Positions 7,750 through 17,157 of a stretch of DNA of 64,000 nucleotides are shown here, piece by piece (the first letter of the stretch is position 1; each line of letters begins with the position of its first letter). The notes beneath the pieces are model-generated. The model searched no databases. It was not told where the DNA came from and saw only the letters and a program-made list of their open reading frames with translations. Both the position numbers and the translations under genes were made by a program. The stretch lies in the NCBI RefSeq assembly GCF_014649735.1, contig NZ_BMTP01000007.1, positions 62,001 through 126,000 on the forward strand, read 5' to 3'. Origin of the DNA: Streptomyces lavendofoliae. Lineage in GTDB: Bacteria; Actinomycetota; Actinomycetes; Streptomycetales; Streptomycetaceae.

Positions 7750-8910
7750 GTGGAACGTCGTAGTTTCCTGCGTGGAGCGGTCATCGGCGGCACCGCCGCC
7801 GCGTTCGGCGGCACCCTGATGCGGGGCGCGGCCTACGCGGCGCCCGCACAGCCGGGTCCCGGGCCGTACGGGGCGCTCGGCGCGGCGGACGCCAACGGCA
7901 TCCAGCTGCCCGGCGGCTTCACGAGCCGGGTGATCGCCCGGTCCGGGCAGAAGGTCGGCTCCACCGCGTACACCTGGCACAACGCCCCGGACGGCGGCGC
8001 CTGTTTCGCGGACGGCACGGGCTGGATCTACGTGTCGAACTCGGAGATCACGCCGGGCGGCGGCGCGAGCGCCGTGAAGTTCTCCTCGACCGGCGCGATC
8101 ACCGGCGCCTACCGCATCCTGTCGAACACCCGGCAGAACTGCGCCGGCGGCAGGACCCCGTGGAACACCTGGCTGTCCTGCGAGGAGGTGAGCCTCGGGT
8201 ACGTGTACGAGACCGACCCGTTCGGCGTGAACGCCGCCGTCCGGCGGGACGCGATGGGCCGCTTCAAGCACGAGGCGGCGGCGGCCGACCCGGTGCGCAA
8301 GGTGGTCTACCTGACCGAGGACGAGACCAACGGCTGCCTGTACCGCTTCGTCCCCACCACGTGGGGCGACCTGTCCTCCGGCACGCTCCAGGTGCTGAAG
8401 GCCGGGACCGCCACCTCCGGCAGCTTCACCTGGGCGACCGTCCCGGACCCGGACGGCTCCCCCACCTACACCCGTGACCAGGTCTCCGGCGCCAAGCGCT
8501 TCAGCGGCGGCGAGGGCTGCCACTACGCCAACGACACCGTCTGGTTCACCACCAAGGGCGACAACCGCCTGTGGCAGCTGAACCTCACGAACAACACCTA
8601 TGAGCTGGCCTACGACGACTCGCTGGTGACCGGCGGCACCGCCCCGCTCACCGGCGTGGACAACGTCACGGGCTCGTCCTCCGGCGACCTCTTCGTCGCG
8701 GAGGACGGCGGCAACATGGAGATCTGCGTGATCACCCCGGACGACGTGGTGGCGCCCTTCCTGCGGATCAACGGCCATTCCGGCTCCGAGATCTGCGGCC
8801 CGGCCTTCTCGCCGGACGGCAAGCGGCTGTACTTCTCCAGCCAGCGGGGCACGACCGGCAGCTCGTCGGGGGGCATCACCTACGAGGTGACGGGGCCGTT
8901 CCGCGCGTAG
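7750..8910 (+). CDS. Tat-exported PhoX/DUF839 family protein
   Basis: This 386-residue secreted protein has a twin-arginine signal at residues 3-9 (RRSFLRG), a hydrophobic core (GAVIGGTAAAFGGTLMRGAA) and an AYA-AP cleavage region near 30. The mature part resembles the PhoX-type DUF839 beta-propeller phosphatases: LPGGFTSRVIARSG, then WHNAPDGGACF, NTWLSCEEVS, and GRFKHEAAAADPVRKVVYLTEDE. PhoX enzymes are Ca/Fe-dependent phosphatases folded before Tat export. This one is shorter than classical PhoX, so phosphatase activity is an inference. The GTG at 7750 places RR directly at the N-terminus. The 3' end overlaps the convergent regulator gene by 31 bases. Confidence 0.87.
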   Translation: MERRSFLRGAVIGGTAAAFGGTLMRGAAYAAPAQPGPGPYGALGAADANGIQLPGGFTSRVIARSGQKVGSTAYTWHNAPDGGACFADGTGWIYVSNSEITPGGGASAVKFSSTGAITGAYRILSNTRQNCAGGRTPWNTWLSCEEVSLGYVYETDPFGVNAAVRRDAMGRFKHEAAAADPVRKVVYLTEDETNGCLYRFVPTTWGDLSSGTLQVLKAGTATSGSFTWATVPDPDGSPTYTRDQVSGAKRFSGGEGCHYANDTVWFTTKGDNRLWQLNLTNNTYELAYDDSLVTGGTAPLTGVDNVTGSSSGDLFVAEDGGNMEICVITPDDVVAPFLRINGHSGSEICGPAFSPDGKRLYFSSQRGTTGSSSGGITYEVTGPFRA

Positions 8911-9923
8911 CGCCGTCGCTGCGGCCGCCGCTGACCCGGCTGGGCGCCACCTCCGTCGAGGAGGGCGGCGCCCAGTGGCGTCAGGGTGTGCAGCACGGAG
9001 CTGCCCTGGCGCAGGGTGACCACGAGGCCGGCGTCCCGCAGCACGCCCGCGTGCTGGCTGGCGGAGGCGAGCGACACGCCCGCCCGGCGGGCCAGCTCGC
9101 TGGTCGTGCCGCCCTGGCCTATGGCCCGCAGGACCGCGCAGCGGGTGTGCCCGACGAGCCGGCCGAGCGGCGACGCGCCCGGCTCGCCGGGGCCCGACAC
9201 GGGCGCGTCGGTGTGGGTGACGGGGTAGACCAGCACGGGCGGCAGGTCCGGGTCGCGCAGGACGACCGGGGTGCCCCGGCAGAAGTACGAGGGCTGGAGC
9301 AGCAGGCCGCGCCCGTCCAGCCGCAGGTCGCGGTCCACCGGGTAGTCGGCCTCCAGCACGGGGGCCCGCCAGCGCAGCACGGGCGGCAGGGAGGCGAGCA
9401 GTTCGTCGGCCCCGCCGTCGAGCAGGGCGCGGCCACGGACCGCCCGGTCGGCCTCGACGCGGGCCTCGATGTGCGACCAGTACGGCTCGATGGCGGCCCG
9501 GTGGTAGCCGCGGAGCGCCCCGATGAGCCGCCCGAAGGGCTCCTGCCGCCCCTCGGCGAGGTCGCGCGCCCAGCCGGGCAGGCCGGGGCCGCCGGGCCGT
9601 GAGGAGGCCAGCAGGGCCAGTTCGGTGTGGACCCGGGCCGGCGGTGTGGCCCGCACCGCCTGGAGGCCGGTGTCGAGTCCGTCGAGGCCCTCGGGCGGGG
9701 TGAGGAAATCGGGGAAATAGCCCCGCGTGGGCACCAGGGCGCCCAGCAGTCGCGTTTCGCCGTTCAGCCGCGTCCGCGATTCCGAGCGCCATGCTCCGTA
9801 GACGAGCGCGCCGCGCCGGTCCCGCAACCGGTGAAAGCTGAGAATCGTTTCCCACAACGCATCCGGCCGGGCGGCCATCCGGACCCCGGCAAGGTCGTCC
9901 CCGGTGAAATGAATACGCAGCAC
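8880..9923 (-). CDS. ArsR-like winged-helix transcriptional regulator with large N-terminal domain
   Basis: This 347-residue cytoplasmic regulator has its DNA-binding domain at the C-terminus, about residues 255-325: LGRLVGHTRCAVLRAIGQGGTTSELARRAGVSLASASQHAGVLRDAGLV. This is an ArsR/winged-helix fold. The N-terminal 240 residues (LRIHFTGDDLAGVRMAARPDALWETILSFH) match the sensor region of a Streptomyces regulator family; its ligand is unknown. The GTG at 9923 is preceded by AGGGGTGGG, which decides against the longer in-frame start at 9995. The region upstream carries palindromes that could be its operator. Confidence 0.82.
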   Translation of the reverse strand: MLRIHFTGDDLAGVRMAARPDALWETILSFHRLRDRRGALVYGAWRSESRTRLNGETRLLGALVPTRGYFPDFLTPPEGLDGLDTGLQAVRATPPARVHTELALLASSRPGGPGLPGWARDLAEGRQEPFGRLIGALRGYHRAAIEPYWSHIEARVEADRAVRGRALLDGGADELLASLPPVLRWRAPVLEADYPVDRDLRLDGRGLLLQPSYFCRGTPVVLRDPDLPPVLVYPVTHTDAPVSGPGEPGASPLGRLVGHTRCAVLRAIGQGGTTSELARRAGVSLASASQHAGVLRDAGLVVTLRQGSSVLHTLTPLGAALLDGGGAQPGQRRPQRRRYARNGPVTS

Positions 9924-10223
9924 TGAACCCACCCCTGTTGCATCCGCAATCACCCCCCGCCAATGAGTATGCATGCCATCACACGCCGTCACCACGGCAT
10001 TTCAGCCACAGTTGAAACGCATCGCGGAGACCGGGGGTGAACCGAAAAGCTGTACGGCGTCGGGCAGGAAACCTTCAGGACCGAGGTGACGCGCTGAAGA
10101 CCGTGGGGGGCTTCGCGCGTCCGGCGGCGGACCTGAAAGGTTGCGGCTCTCCCGCCCGGCAGGGGTAATGGGGCGCGGTCGGCGGGTGGGGATCCGGTGG
10201 CCGCGCTCCGCCCGTTCTTTGCG

Positions 10224-10245
10224 GGTTGAATCACCTGATTCGACC
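10224..10245. promoter_or_regulatory. Near-perfect 10-bp-arm palindrome, candidate operator
   Basis: Arms GGTTGAATCA and TGATTCGACC flank a 2-base centre, with a single mismatch. A further ATTCAACC word, the reverse complement of the left end, lies at 10301-10308. The site is about 300 bases upstream of the winged-helix regulator. The regulator itself is the obvious candidate ligand, by position only. Confidence 0.4.
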
Positions 10246-10606
10246 GGACATTGGCCGGTACATTGACCTGACATAAAGGTCCGGTGTTCAACAGCCCGGA
10301 ATTCAACCGGCCGCAATGTAACAGGAACCCACAATTCCTCTCCCGGGGCCTTCCGCCCCACCACGCTCCGCGCCCCCGGCGCACGGCCCCGGCCCCCGGC
10401 TGCCCCGGGACCACCGGCTCCCCGGCTCCGGCACCCAGCCCCTCTGGTCCTCCGCCCCGGCTGCCGGGAGCTCCCGGCCCCCCTCGGCGCCCCGGCCCCG
10501 CCCCTGGAGCCCCTATCCCCGTCCCCGCCCCCGGAGGCCCAGCCCCTGGAGGCTCCGGAGGCCCCGCCCCCGGAGGCTCCGGAGGCCCGGAAGCCTCGGG
10601 CACGAC

Positions 10607-10645
10607 GACGGGGCGGACACCTCCGCACAAGGTGTCCGCCCCGTC
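10607..10645 (-). terminator. Perfect 16-bp hairpin downstream of ppdK
   Basis: Arms starting GACGGGGCGG and ending GCCCCGTC pair perfectly over 16 bp around a 7-base loop. It lies about 110 bases beyond the ppdK stop. A TTT follows on the + strand, so it may work in both directions. Confidence 0.7.
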
Positions 10646-10715
10646 TTTCCTGAGGACCGGAGCCGCCGCCGATCGGTGAGGGTCGGGGACCAACGGCGGC
10701 TCCGGAGTCTGGAGG

Positions 10716-10746
10716 GCCGGACCGTCCGGGGCACGGACGGTCCGGC
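10716..10746 (-). terminator. ppdK-proximal hairpin
   Basis: GCCGGACCGTCC and GGACGGTCCGGC form a perfect 12-bp stem with a 7-base loop, starting 6 bases after the ppdK stop codon. It is probably the primary terminator of ppdK, with the hairpin at 10607-10645 as backup. Confidence 0.7.
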
Positions 10747-10751
10747 TCAGC

Positions 10752-13463
<2,712 letters not shown>

Positions 13464-13664
13464 GGGTCTCGACTCCTCGAGGACTCGGTGGCTGCCCTGA
13501 CGGCGAGGAACATACCCAGATCAAAGGCTTCTGGGTACGTACGCCTATCCGTCATGCGGCCTTAACCACCCGTCCGCCAGCAGATCGAAAGTGACCGAGC
13601 GGTAGGTTCTCCGACCCGGCCCCTTCAGCCTCCGAATGACCTTTGACCCAAAGCTGAGGATAAT

Positions 13665-13678
13665 CGCTCACTTGAGCG
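13665..13678. promoter_or_regulatory. CGCTCA-NN-TGAGCG palindrome, copy 1
   Basis: This is a perfect 6-bp-arm palindrome (CT centre), 200 bases upstream of the ppdK start. An almost identical one occurs exactly 100 bp away at 13765-13778, and a third at 14055-14068 inside dus. Confidence 0.5.
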
Positions 13679-13712
13679 TCAAGGAGGCCACGTGAGTTCA
13701 ACTCTTGAACAC

Positions 13713-13741
13713 AAAAAGGGTGGCACTCAGTGCCACCCTTT
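13713..13741 (-). terminator. Rho-independent terminator of dus
   Basis: AAAGGGTGGCAC and GTGCCACCCTTT form a perfect 12-bp stem with a 3-base loop. In the leftward direction the stem is followed by further T residues (CCCTTTTTG), a classical U-tract. It terminates the dus transcript about 155 bases after the stop, ahead of the ppdK promoter. Confidence 0.85.
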
Positions 13742-13763
13742 GAGAAGTGCAACCGCCCCTTTG

Positions 13764-13779
13764 GCGCTCATCTGAGCGC
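13764..13779. promoter_or_regulatory. GCGCTCA-TC-TGAGCGC palindrome, copy 2
   Basis: This perfect 7-bp-arm palindrome shares the 12-base core CGCTCA/TGAGCG with the sites at 13665 and 14055. It sits on the dus side of the terminator. Confidence 0.5.
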
Positions 13780-13896
13780 AACCCCTATCAGGGGTGGCGA
13801 GAATCACGCCCCGCTGGAGCGGCCGATTCCACGATCCGGACGGCGTCCGCACCCTCCGTGGACACCCTCGGCGCATCCGGCCGACCGGTGCCGCCG

Positions 13897-15042
13897 TCAG
13901 CCGCCCGAGGTGTCCAGTTCCGCGTCGGCGCTGACGGCGGAGCAGTCGTAGGGGTCCTTGAGCCAGCCGTCCGGGAGCACCACCCGGTTGTTGCCGGACG
14001 TCCGCCCGCGCGGCCCGTCCGCCCCCACCGGCCACGCCTGGTCCAGGTCCAGCGCGCTCAGCTGAGCGCGCAGCTCGTCCAGGGCCGAGGTCACCGCCAG
14101 CCGCTTGCGCATCTCCGAACCGACCGCGAAGCCCTTCAGGTACCAGGCCACGTGCTTACGGAAGTCGATGACGCCCCGCGTCTCGTCGCCGATCCACTCC
14201 CCCAGCAGCCGCGCGTGCCGGACCATCACGTCCGCGACCTCGCGCAGCGTGGGCGCCGCCGCCGCGCCCGTCCCCTCGAAGGCCGCCACCAGATCGCCGA
14301 AGAGCCACGGCCGCCCCAGGCAGCCGCGCCCCACGACGACGCCGTCGCACCCGGTCTCGCGCATCATCCGCAGCGCGTCGTCCGCCGACCAGATGTCGCC
14401 GTTGCCGAGGACCGGGATCTCCGGGACGTGCTCCTTCAGGCGCGCGATGGCGTCCCAGTCGGCCGTGCCGCCGTAGTGCTGGGCAGCCGTCCGGCCGTGC
14501 AGGGCGATGGCCGTCACGCCCTCCTCGACCGCGATGCGGCCGGCGTCCAGGAAGGTGATGTGGTCGTCGTCGATGCCCTTGCGCATCTTCATCGTGACGG
14601 GCAGGTGTCCGGCGTTGGAGACGGCCTCGTTCAGGATCGCCCGCAGCAGCGGCCGCTTGTACGGCAGGGCGGAGCCGCCGCCCTTGCGGGTCACCTTGGG
14701 CACCGGGCAGCCGAAGTTCAGGTCGATGTGGTCGGCGAGGTCCTCGTCGACGATCATGCGGACCGCCTTGCCGACCGTCACCGGGTCGACGCCGTACAGC
14801 TGGATCGAGCGGGGCGTCTCCGTCTCGTCGAAGTGGATCAGCTGCATGGTCTTCTCGTTGCGCTCGACCAGCGCCCGAGTCGTGATCATCTCGCTCACGA
14901 ACAGCCCCTTCCCGCCGGAGAACTCACGGCACAGGGTGCGGAACGGGGCGTTGGTGATGCCGGCCATCGGCGCGAGCACCACCGGCGGCTGCACGGTGTG
15001 CGGCCCGATGGAAAGGGGACTGAACGCGGTCATGCCCCCCAT
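13897..15042 (-). CDS. dusB: tRNA-dihydrouridine synthase
   Basis: Dus enzymes reduce specific uridines in tRNA to dihydrouridine using FMN and NADPH. The 381-residue protein has the family N-terminus (PPVVLAPMAGITNAPFRTLCREF), the FMN/active-site region DLNFGCPVPKVTRKGGGSAL with the catalytic Cys, then MKMRKGIDD, ALHGRTAAQHYGG and VLGNGDIWS. It ends with a Streptomyces-type extension (GNNRVVLPDGWLKDPYD). The start at 15042 is chosen because GGGTG lies about 6 bases upstream; an ATG at 15033 is possible. One CGCTCA-NN-TGAGCG palindrome falls inside this gene at 14055. The dusB symbol is by family resemblance. Confidence 0.93.
   Translation of the reverse strand: MGGMTAFSPLSIGPHTVQPPVVLAPMAGITNAPFRTLCREFSGGKGLFVSEMITTRALVERNEKTMQLIHFDETETPRSIQLYGVDPVTVGKAVRMIVDEDLADHIDLNFGCPVPKVTRKGGGSALPYKRPLLRAILNEAVSNAGHLPVTMKMRKGIDDDHITFLDAGRIAVEEGVTAIALHGRTAAQHYGGTADWDAIARLKEHVPEIPVLGNGDIWSADDALRMMRETGCDGVVVGRGCLGRPWLFGDLVAAFEGTGAAAAPTLREVADVMVRHARLLGEWIGDETRGVIDFRKHVAWYLKGFAVGSEMRKRLAVTSALDELRAQLSALDLDQAWPVGADGPRGRTSGNNRVVLPDGWLKDPYDCSAVSADAELDTSGG
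14055..14068. promoter_or_regulatory. CGCTCA-GC-TGAGCG palindrome inside dus, copy 3
   Basis: This is the same 12-base palindromic core as the two intergenic copies, here in the dus coding sequence (codons for AQLSALD). The bases flanking the core extend the symmetry to GCGCGCTCA/TGAGCGCGC. It may be coincidental because it is coding. Confidence 0.3.
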
Positions 15043-15078
15043 TGTCACCCACGTACCGAGTGGATCGTTAGTTAGGCG

Positions 15079-15090
15079 TACTTTGAATAT
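15079..15090 (+). promoter_or_regulatory. Leaderless-type -10 element before the MFS gene
   Basis: TACTTT occupies -12 to -7 relative to the ATG at 15091, and no Shine-Dalgarno sequence is present. This is the geometry of a leaderless transcript. GTTAGTTAGGC immediately upstream is AT-rich for this genome and may be an operator; it contains a TTAGGC half of an iron box. Confidence 0.45.
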
Positions 15091-16533
15091 ATGCCCGAGC
15101 TCTCGCCCCGTCGGCGCCTGCTGGTCCTGGCGATCTGCTGCATGAGCCTGCTGATCGTCAGTCTCGACAACACCGTCCTGAACGTCGCACTGCCCTCCAT
15201 GCGCCGTGAGCTGGGCGCGGACGTCGCCGGGATGCAGTGGACCATCGACGCCTACACGCTCGTGCTGGCGTCGTCGCTGATGCTCGCCGGCTCCACGGCC
15301 GACCGGATCGGCCGCCGCAAGGTCTTCATGGCCGGGCTGGTCCTCTTCACCCTCGGCTCGGTGCTGTGCTCCCTCGCCCCGGACCTGCCCTCGCTGGTGG
15401 CCTTCCGCATGGTGCAGGCGGTGGGCGGTTCGATGCTGAACCCGGTCGCCATGTCGATCATCACCAACACCTTCACCGAGCCACGCGAGCGTGCCCGTGC
15501 CATCGGCGTCTGGGGCGGCGTCGTGGGCATCTCCATGGCGGCGGGCCCGCTGGTCGGCGGCGTGCTCACCGACTCGGTCGGCTGGCGCGCGATCTTCTGG
15601 ATCAACCTGCCGGTCGGGCTCCTCGCCCTGTTCCTCGCCTTCCGGTACGTCCCCGAGTCCCGTGCCCCCCGGCCGCGCCGGGTGGACCCCGTGGGCCAGC
15701 TGCTGGTGATGACGCTCCTGGGTTCTCTGACGTACGCCATCATCGAGGCGCCCGTCGCCGGGTGGACCTCCCCGCTGATCATCGGCCTCGGCGTGGCCGC
15801 CGCCCTCGCCCTGGCCGGGCTGGTGCTGTACGAGCGGAGGCGCGCGGACCCGCTGATCGACCTGCGGCTCTTCCGCAGCGCCCCGTTCGGCGGGGCCACG
15901 GTCGTCGCGGTGTGCGCCTTCGCGGCGCTGGGCGGGTTCCTCTTCGTCAACACCCTGTACCTCCAGGACGTGCGGGGCCTCACCGCGCTGCACGCCGGGC
16001 TGTACATGCTGCCCATGGCGGCGCTGACCTTCGTCTGCGCGCCCCTGTCGGGGCGGCTGGTCGGCAGCCGGGGCCCCCGCCTGCCGCTGCTGATCGCCGG
16101 TGCGACGATGACGGCGAGCGGGGTGCTGTTCGCCGCGTTCGAGGCGGAGACGTCGACCCCGCTGCTCTTCACCGGGTACGTGCTGTTCGGCCTGGGCTTC
16201 GGCATGGTGAACGCCCCCATCACCGACACGGCCGTCTCCGGCATGCCCCGTGCCCAGGCGGGCGTCGCCGCCGCGGTCGCCTCGACCAGCCGGCAGATCG
16301 GCCAGACGCTGGGCGTCGCCGTCATCGGCGCCGTCCTGGCCGCCGGCGTCCCGGCCGCCTCGCACACGGCCGGCTTCGTCGCCGCGAGCCGCCCGGCCTG
16401 GTGGGTGATCGCCGGCTGCGGCCTGAGCGTGCTCGTGGTCGGCGCCGCCACCAGCGGTCCCTGGGCCCGCGCCACCGCCGCCCGCACGGCCCGGCGCCTG
16501 GAGGAACCCGGGCCCGCCCCCACCCCGGGCTGA
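15091..16533 (+). CDS. MFS transporter, DHA2 (14-TM) drug exporter family
   Basis: This 480-residue integral membrane exporter has the DHA2 signatures SLDNTVLNVALPSMRRELG (motif D1) in TM1, GSTADRIGRRKVFMAGL (motif A) between TM2 and TM3, and WGGVVGISMAAGPLVGGVLTDSVGWRAIFWINLPVG (motif C) around TM5. About fourteen hydrophobic segments can be counted. It would use the proton gradient to expel drugs, dyes or metabolites; the substrate is unknown. No RBS precedes the ATG, so it is probably translated from a leaderless mRNA. It is divergent from dus, with only 48 bases between starts. Confidence 0.93.
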   Translation: MPELSPRRRLLVLAICCMSLLIVSLDNTVLNVALPSMRRELGADVAGMQWTIDAYTLVLASSLMLAGSTADRIGRRKVFMAGLVLFTLGSVLCSLAPDLPSLVAFRMVQAVGGSMLNPVAMSIITNTFTEPRERARAIGVWGGVVGISMAAGPLVGGVLTDSVGWRAIFWINLPVGLLALFLAFRYVPESRAPRPRRVDPVGQLLVMTLLGSLTYAIIEAPVAGWTSPLIIGLGVAAALALAGLVLYERRRADPLIDLRLFRSAPFGGATVVAVCAFAALGGFLFVNTLYLQDVRGLTALHAGLYMLPMAALTFVCAPLSGRLVGSRGPRLPLLIAGATMTASGVLFAAFEAETSTPLLFTGYVLFGLGFGMVNAPITDTAVSGMPRAQAGVAAAVASTSRQIGQTLGVAVIGAVLAAGVPAASHTAGFVAASRPAWWVIAGCGLSVLVVGAATSGPWARATAARTARRLEEPGPAPTPG

Positions 16534-16651
16534 ACGACACCCGGTGCGCCCGGCCCGGAGCGGCGAGCACGGGGGCCGCTCCCGCGGGGCCGCACGCCGG
16601 CGTCCGGGCGGCAGGGGCCGCGCGGGGACTCCCCCCACGACGCACGACAAA

Positions 16652-16682
16652 GGCCCGGACCCCCGTGAAGGGGGCCCGGGCC
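16652..16682 (+). terminator. Terminator hairpin after the MFS gene
   Basis: GGCCCGGACCCCC pairs with GGGGGCCCGGGCC (one mismatch) across a GTGAA loop and is followed by TGTTT. It lies between two convergent genes and may serve both. Confidence 0.75.
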
Positions 16683-16741
16683 CTGTTTCGCGCCGTGCGA
16701 CATATCGCCGTGCGCGGTACGGGGGGAGGCGACCGGTGGGG

Positions 16742-16921
16742 TCAGCTCTCCTGGGACTCGCCGAGGGCGCGCTCGCGCATCTTGCGCAGCAGGTCCTGCT
16801 TCTGGTCGGCGGCGGCCCGGCGGTCGGCCGCGCGGGCCGGGGCGGAGCCCTGCTGGTCGGCGCGGGACAGCTTCTTCCGCTGTCCTCCTACGCCGAGAAG
16901 GTTGTTACGGCTCTTGGCCAC
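16742..16921 (-). CDS. Small conserved basic protein (DUF6243-like)
   Basis: This 59-residue, highly charged cytoplasmic protein reads AKSRNNLLGVGGQRKKLSRADQQG at the start and has an Arg/Lys-rich C-terminal helix (ADRRAAADQKQDLLRKMRERALG). I associate the LLGVGGQRKKLSR signature with a small Streptomyces family (DUF6243) of unknown function. The GTG at 16921 has GGAG 9 bases upstream, which argues against the longer open frame extending to 17143. It stands alone. Confidence 0.75.
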   Translation of the reverse strand: MAKSRNNLLGVGGQRKKLSRADQQGSAPARAADRRAAADQKQDLLRKMRERALGESQES

Positions 16922-17072
16922 GGGTTCTCCATCGTGGTGAGAAGTGATTCGGCTGGGGGCGCGTGGGGGGCGGGTGGTCGGGCCCGCCGCACTCTCACTC
17001 GTAGATCGGAAGGAACGGCATGGAGTGACGGTACCCCGCCCGGGTGCGACCGGCATCCACTTTTCCCTGCGG

Positions 17073-17110
17073 ATGACTGCTGACAGATATTGAAATCTGT
17101 CAGCAGTCAT
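17073..17110. promoter_or_regulatory. Perfect 16-bp-arm inverted repeat (candidate TetR operator)
   Basis: Arms ATGACTGCTGACAGAT (17073-17088) and ATCTGTCAGCAGTCAT (17095-17110) are exact reverse complements around a 6-base ATTGAA centre, 47 bases upstream of the aldo/keto reductase start. The low-GC centre could contain the -10 region. The TetR gene in the same operon is the likely binder. A terminator role is unlikely, as there is no gene immediately upstream on + and no T-tract. Confidence 0.75.
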
Positions 17111-17157
17111 GTCACCGTGGAGGGACGACGCAGTTCCCCGCACCTCGAGGAGCCCCC

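Larger units (their letters stand above)
9924..10751. other. Long intergenic region with palindromes and terminator hairpins
   Basis: No gene is supported. The left third (to about 10330) is relatively AT-rich, with words like GGTTGAAT and ATTCAACC, and looks regulatory for the regulator at 8880-9923. The middle (10340-10600) is proline-codon-like GC repeat DNA with a direct repeat (GGAGGCTCCGGAGGCCC at 10548 and 10572). The right part holds two hairpins downstream of ppdK. An open frame across the middle lacks a plausible start and runs through a terminator, so I do not call it. Confidence 0.55.
13464..13896. other. Palindrome-rich intergenic region between dus and ppdK
   Basis: No protein gene is supported. 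Within 115 bp lie four palindromes: CGCTCA-CT-TGAGCG (13665-13678), GTTCAA-CTC-TTGAAC (13696-13710), the terminator stem (13715-13741) and GCGCTCA-TC-TGAGCGC (13764-13779). A 14-codon open frame on the minus strand (MSAKGAVALLKGWH, 13727-13771) ends with its stop in the terminator loop. It could be a leader peptide or chance. Confidence 0.5.

Noticed and set aside
10284..10679. Pro/Gly-rich small ORF on the + strand
   Set aside because: No RBS or family likeness, composition follows a GC repeat, and the frame passes through a perfect terminator hairpin.
13464..13700. Possible riboswitch in the ppdK upstream region
   Set aside because: The palindromes there look like protein operators and a terminator; no conserved riboswitch core was recognised.
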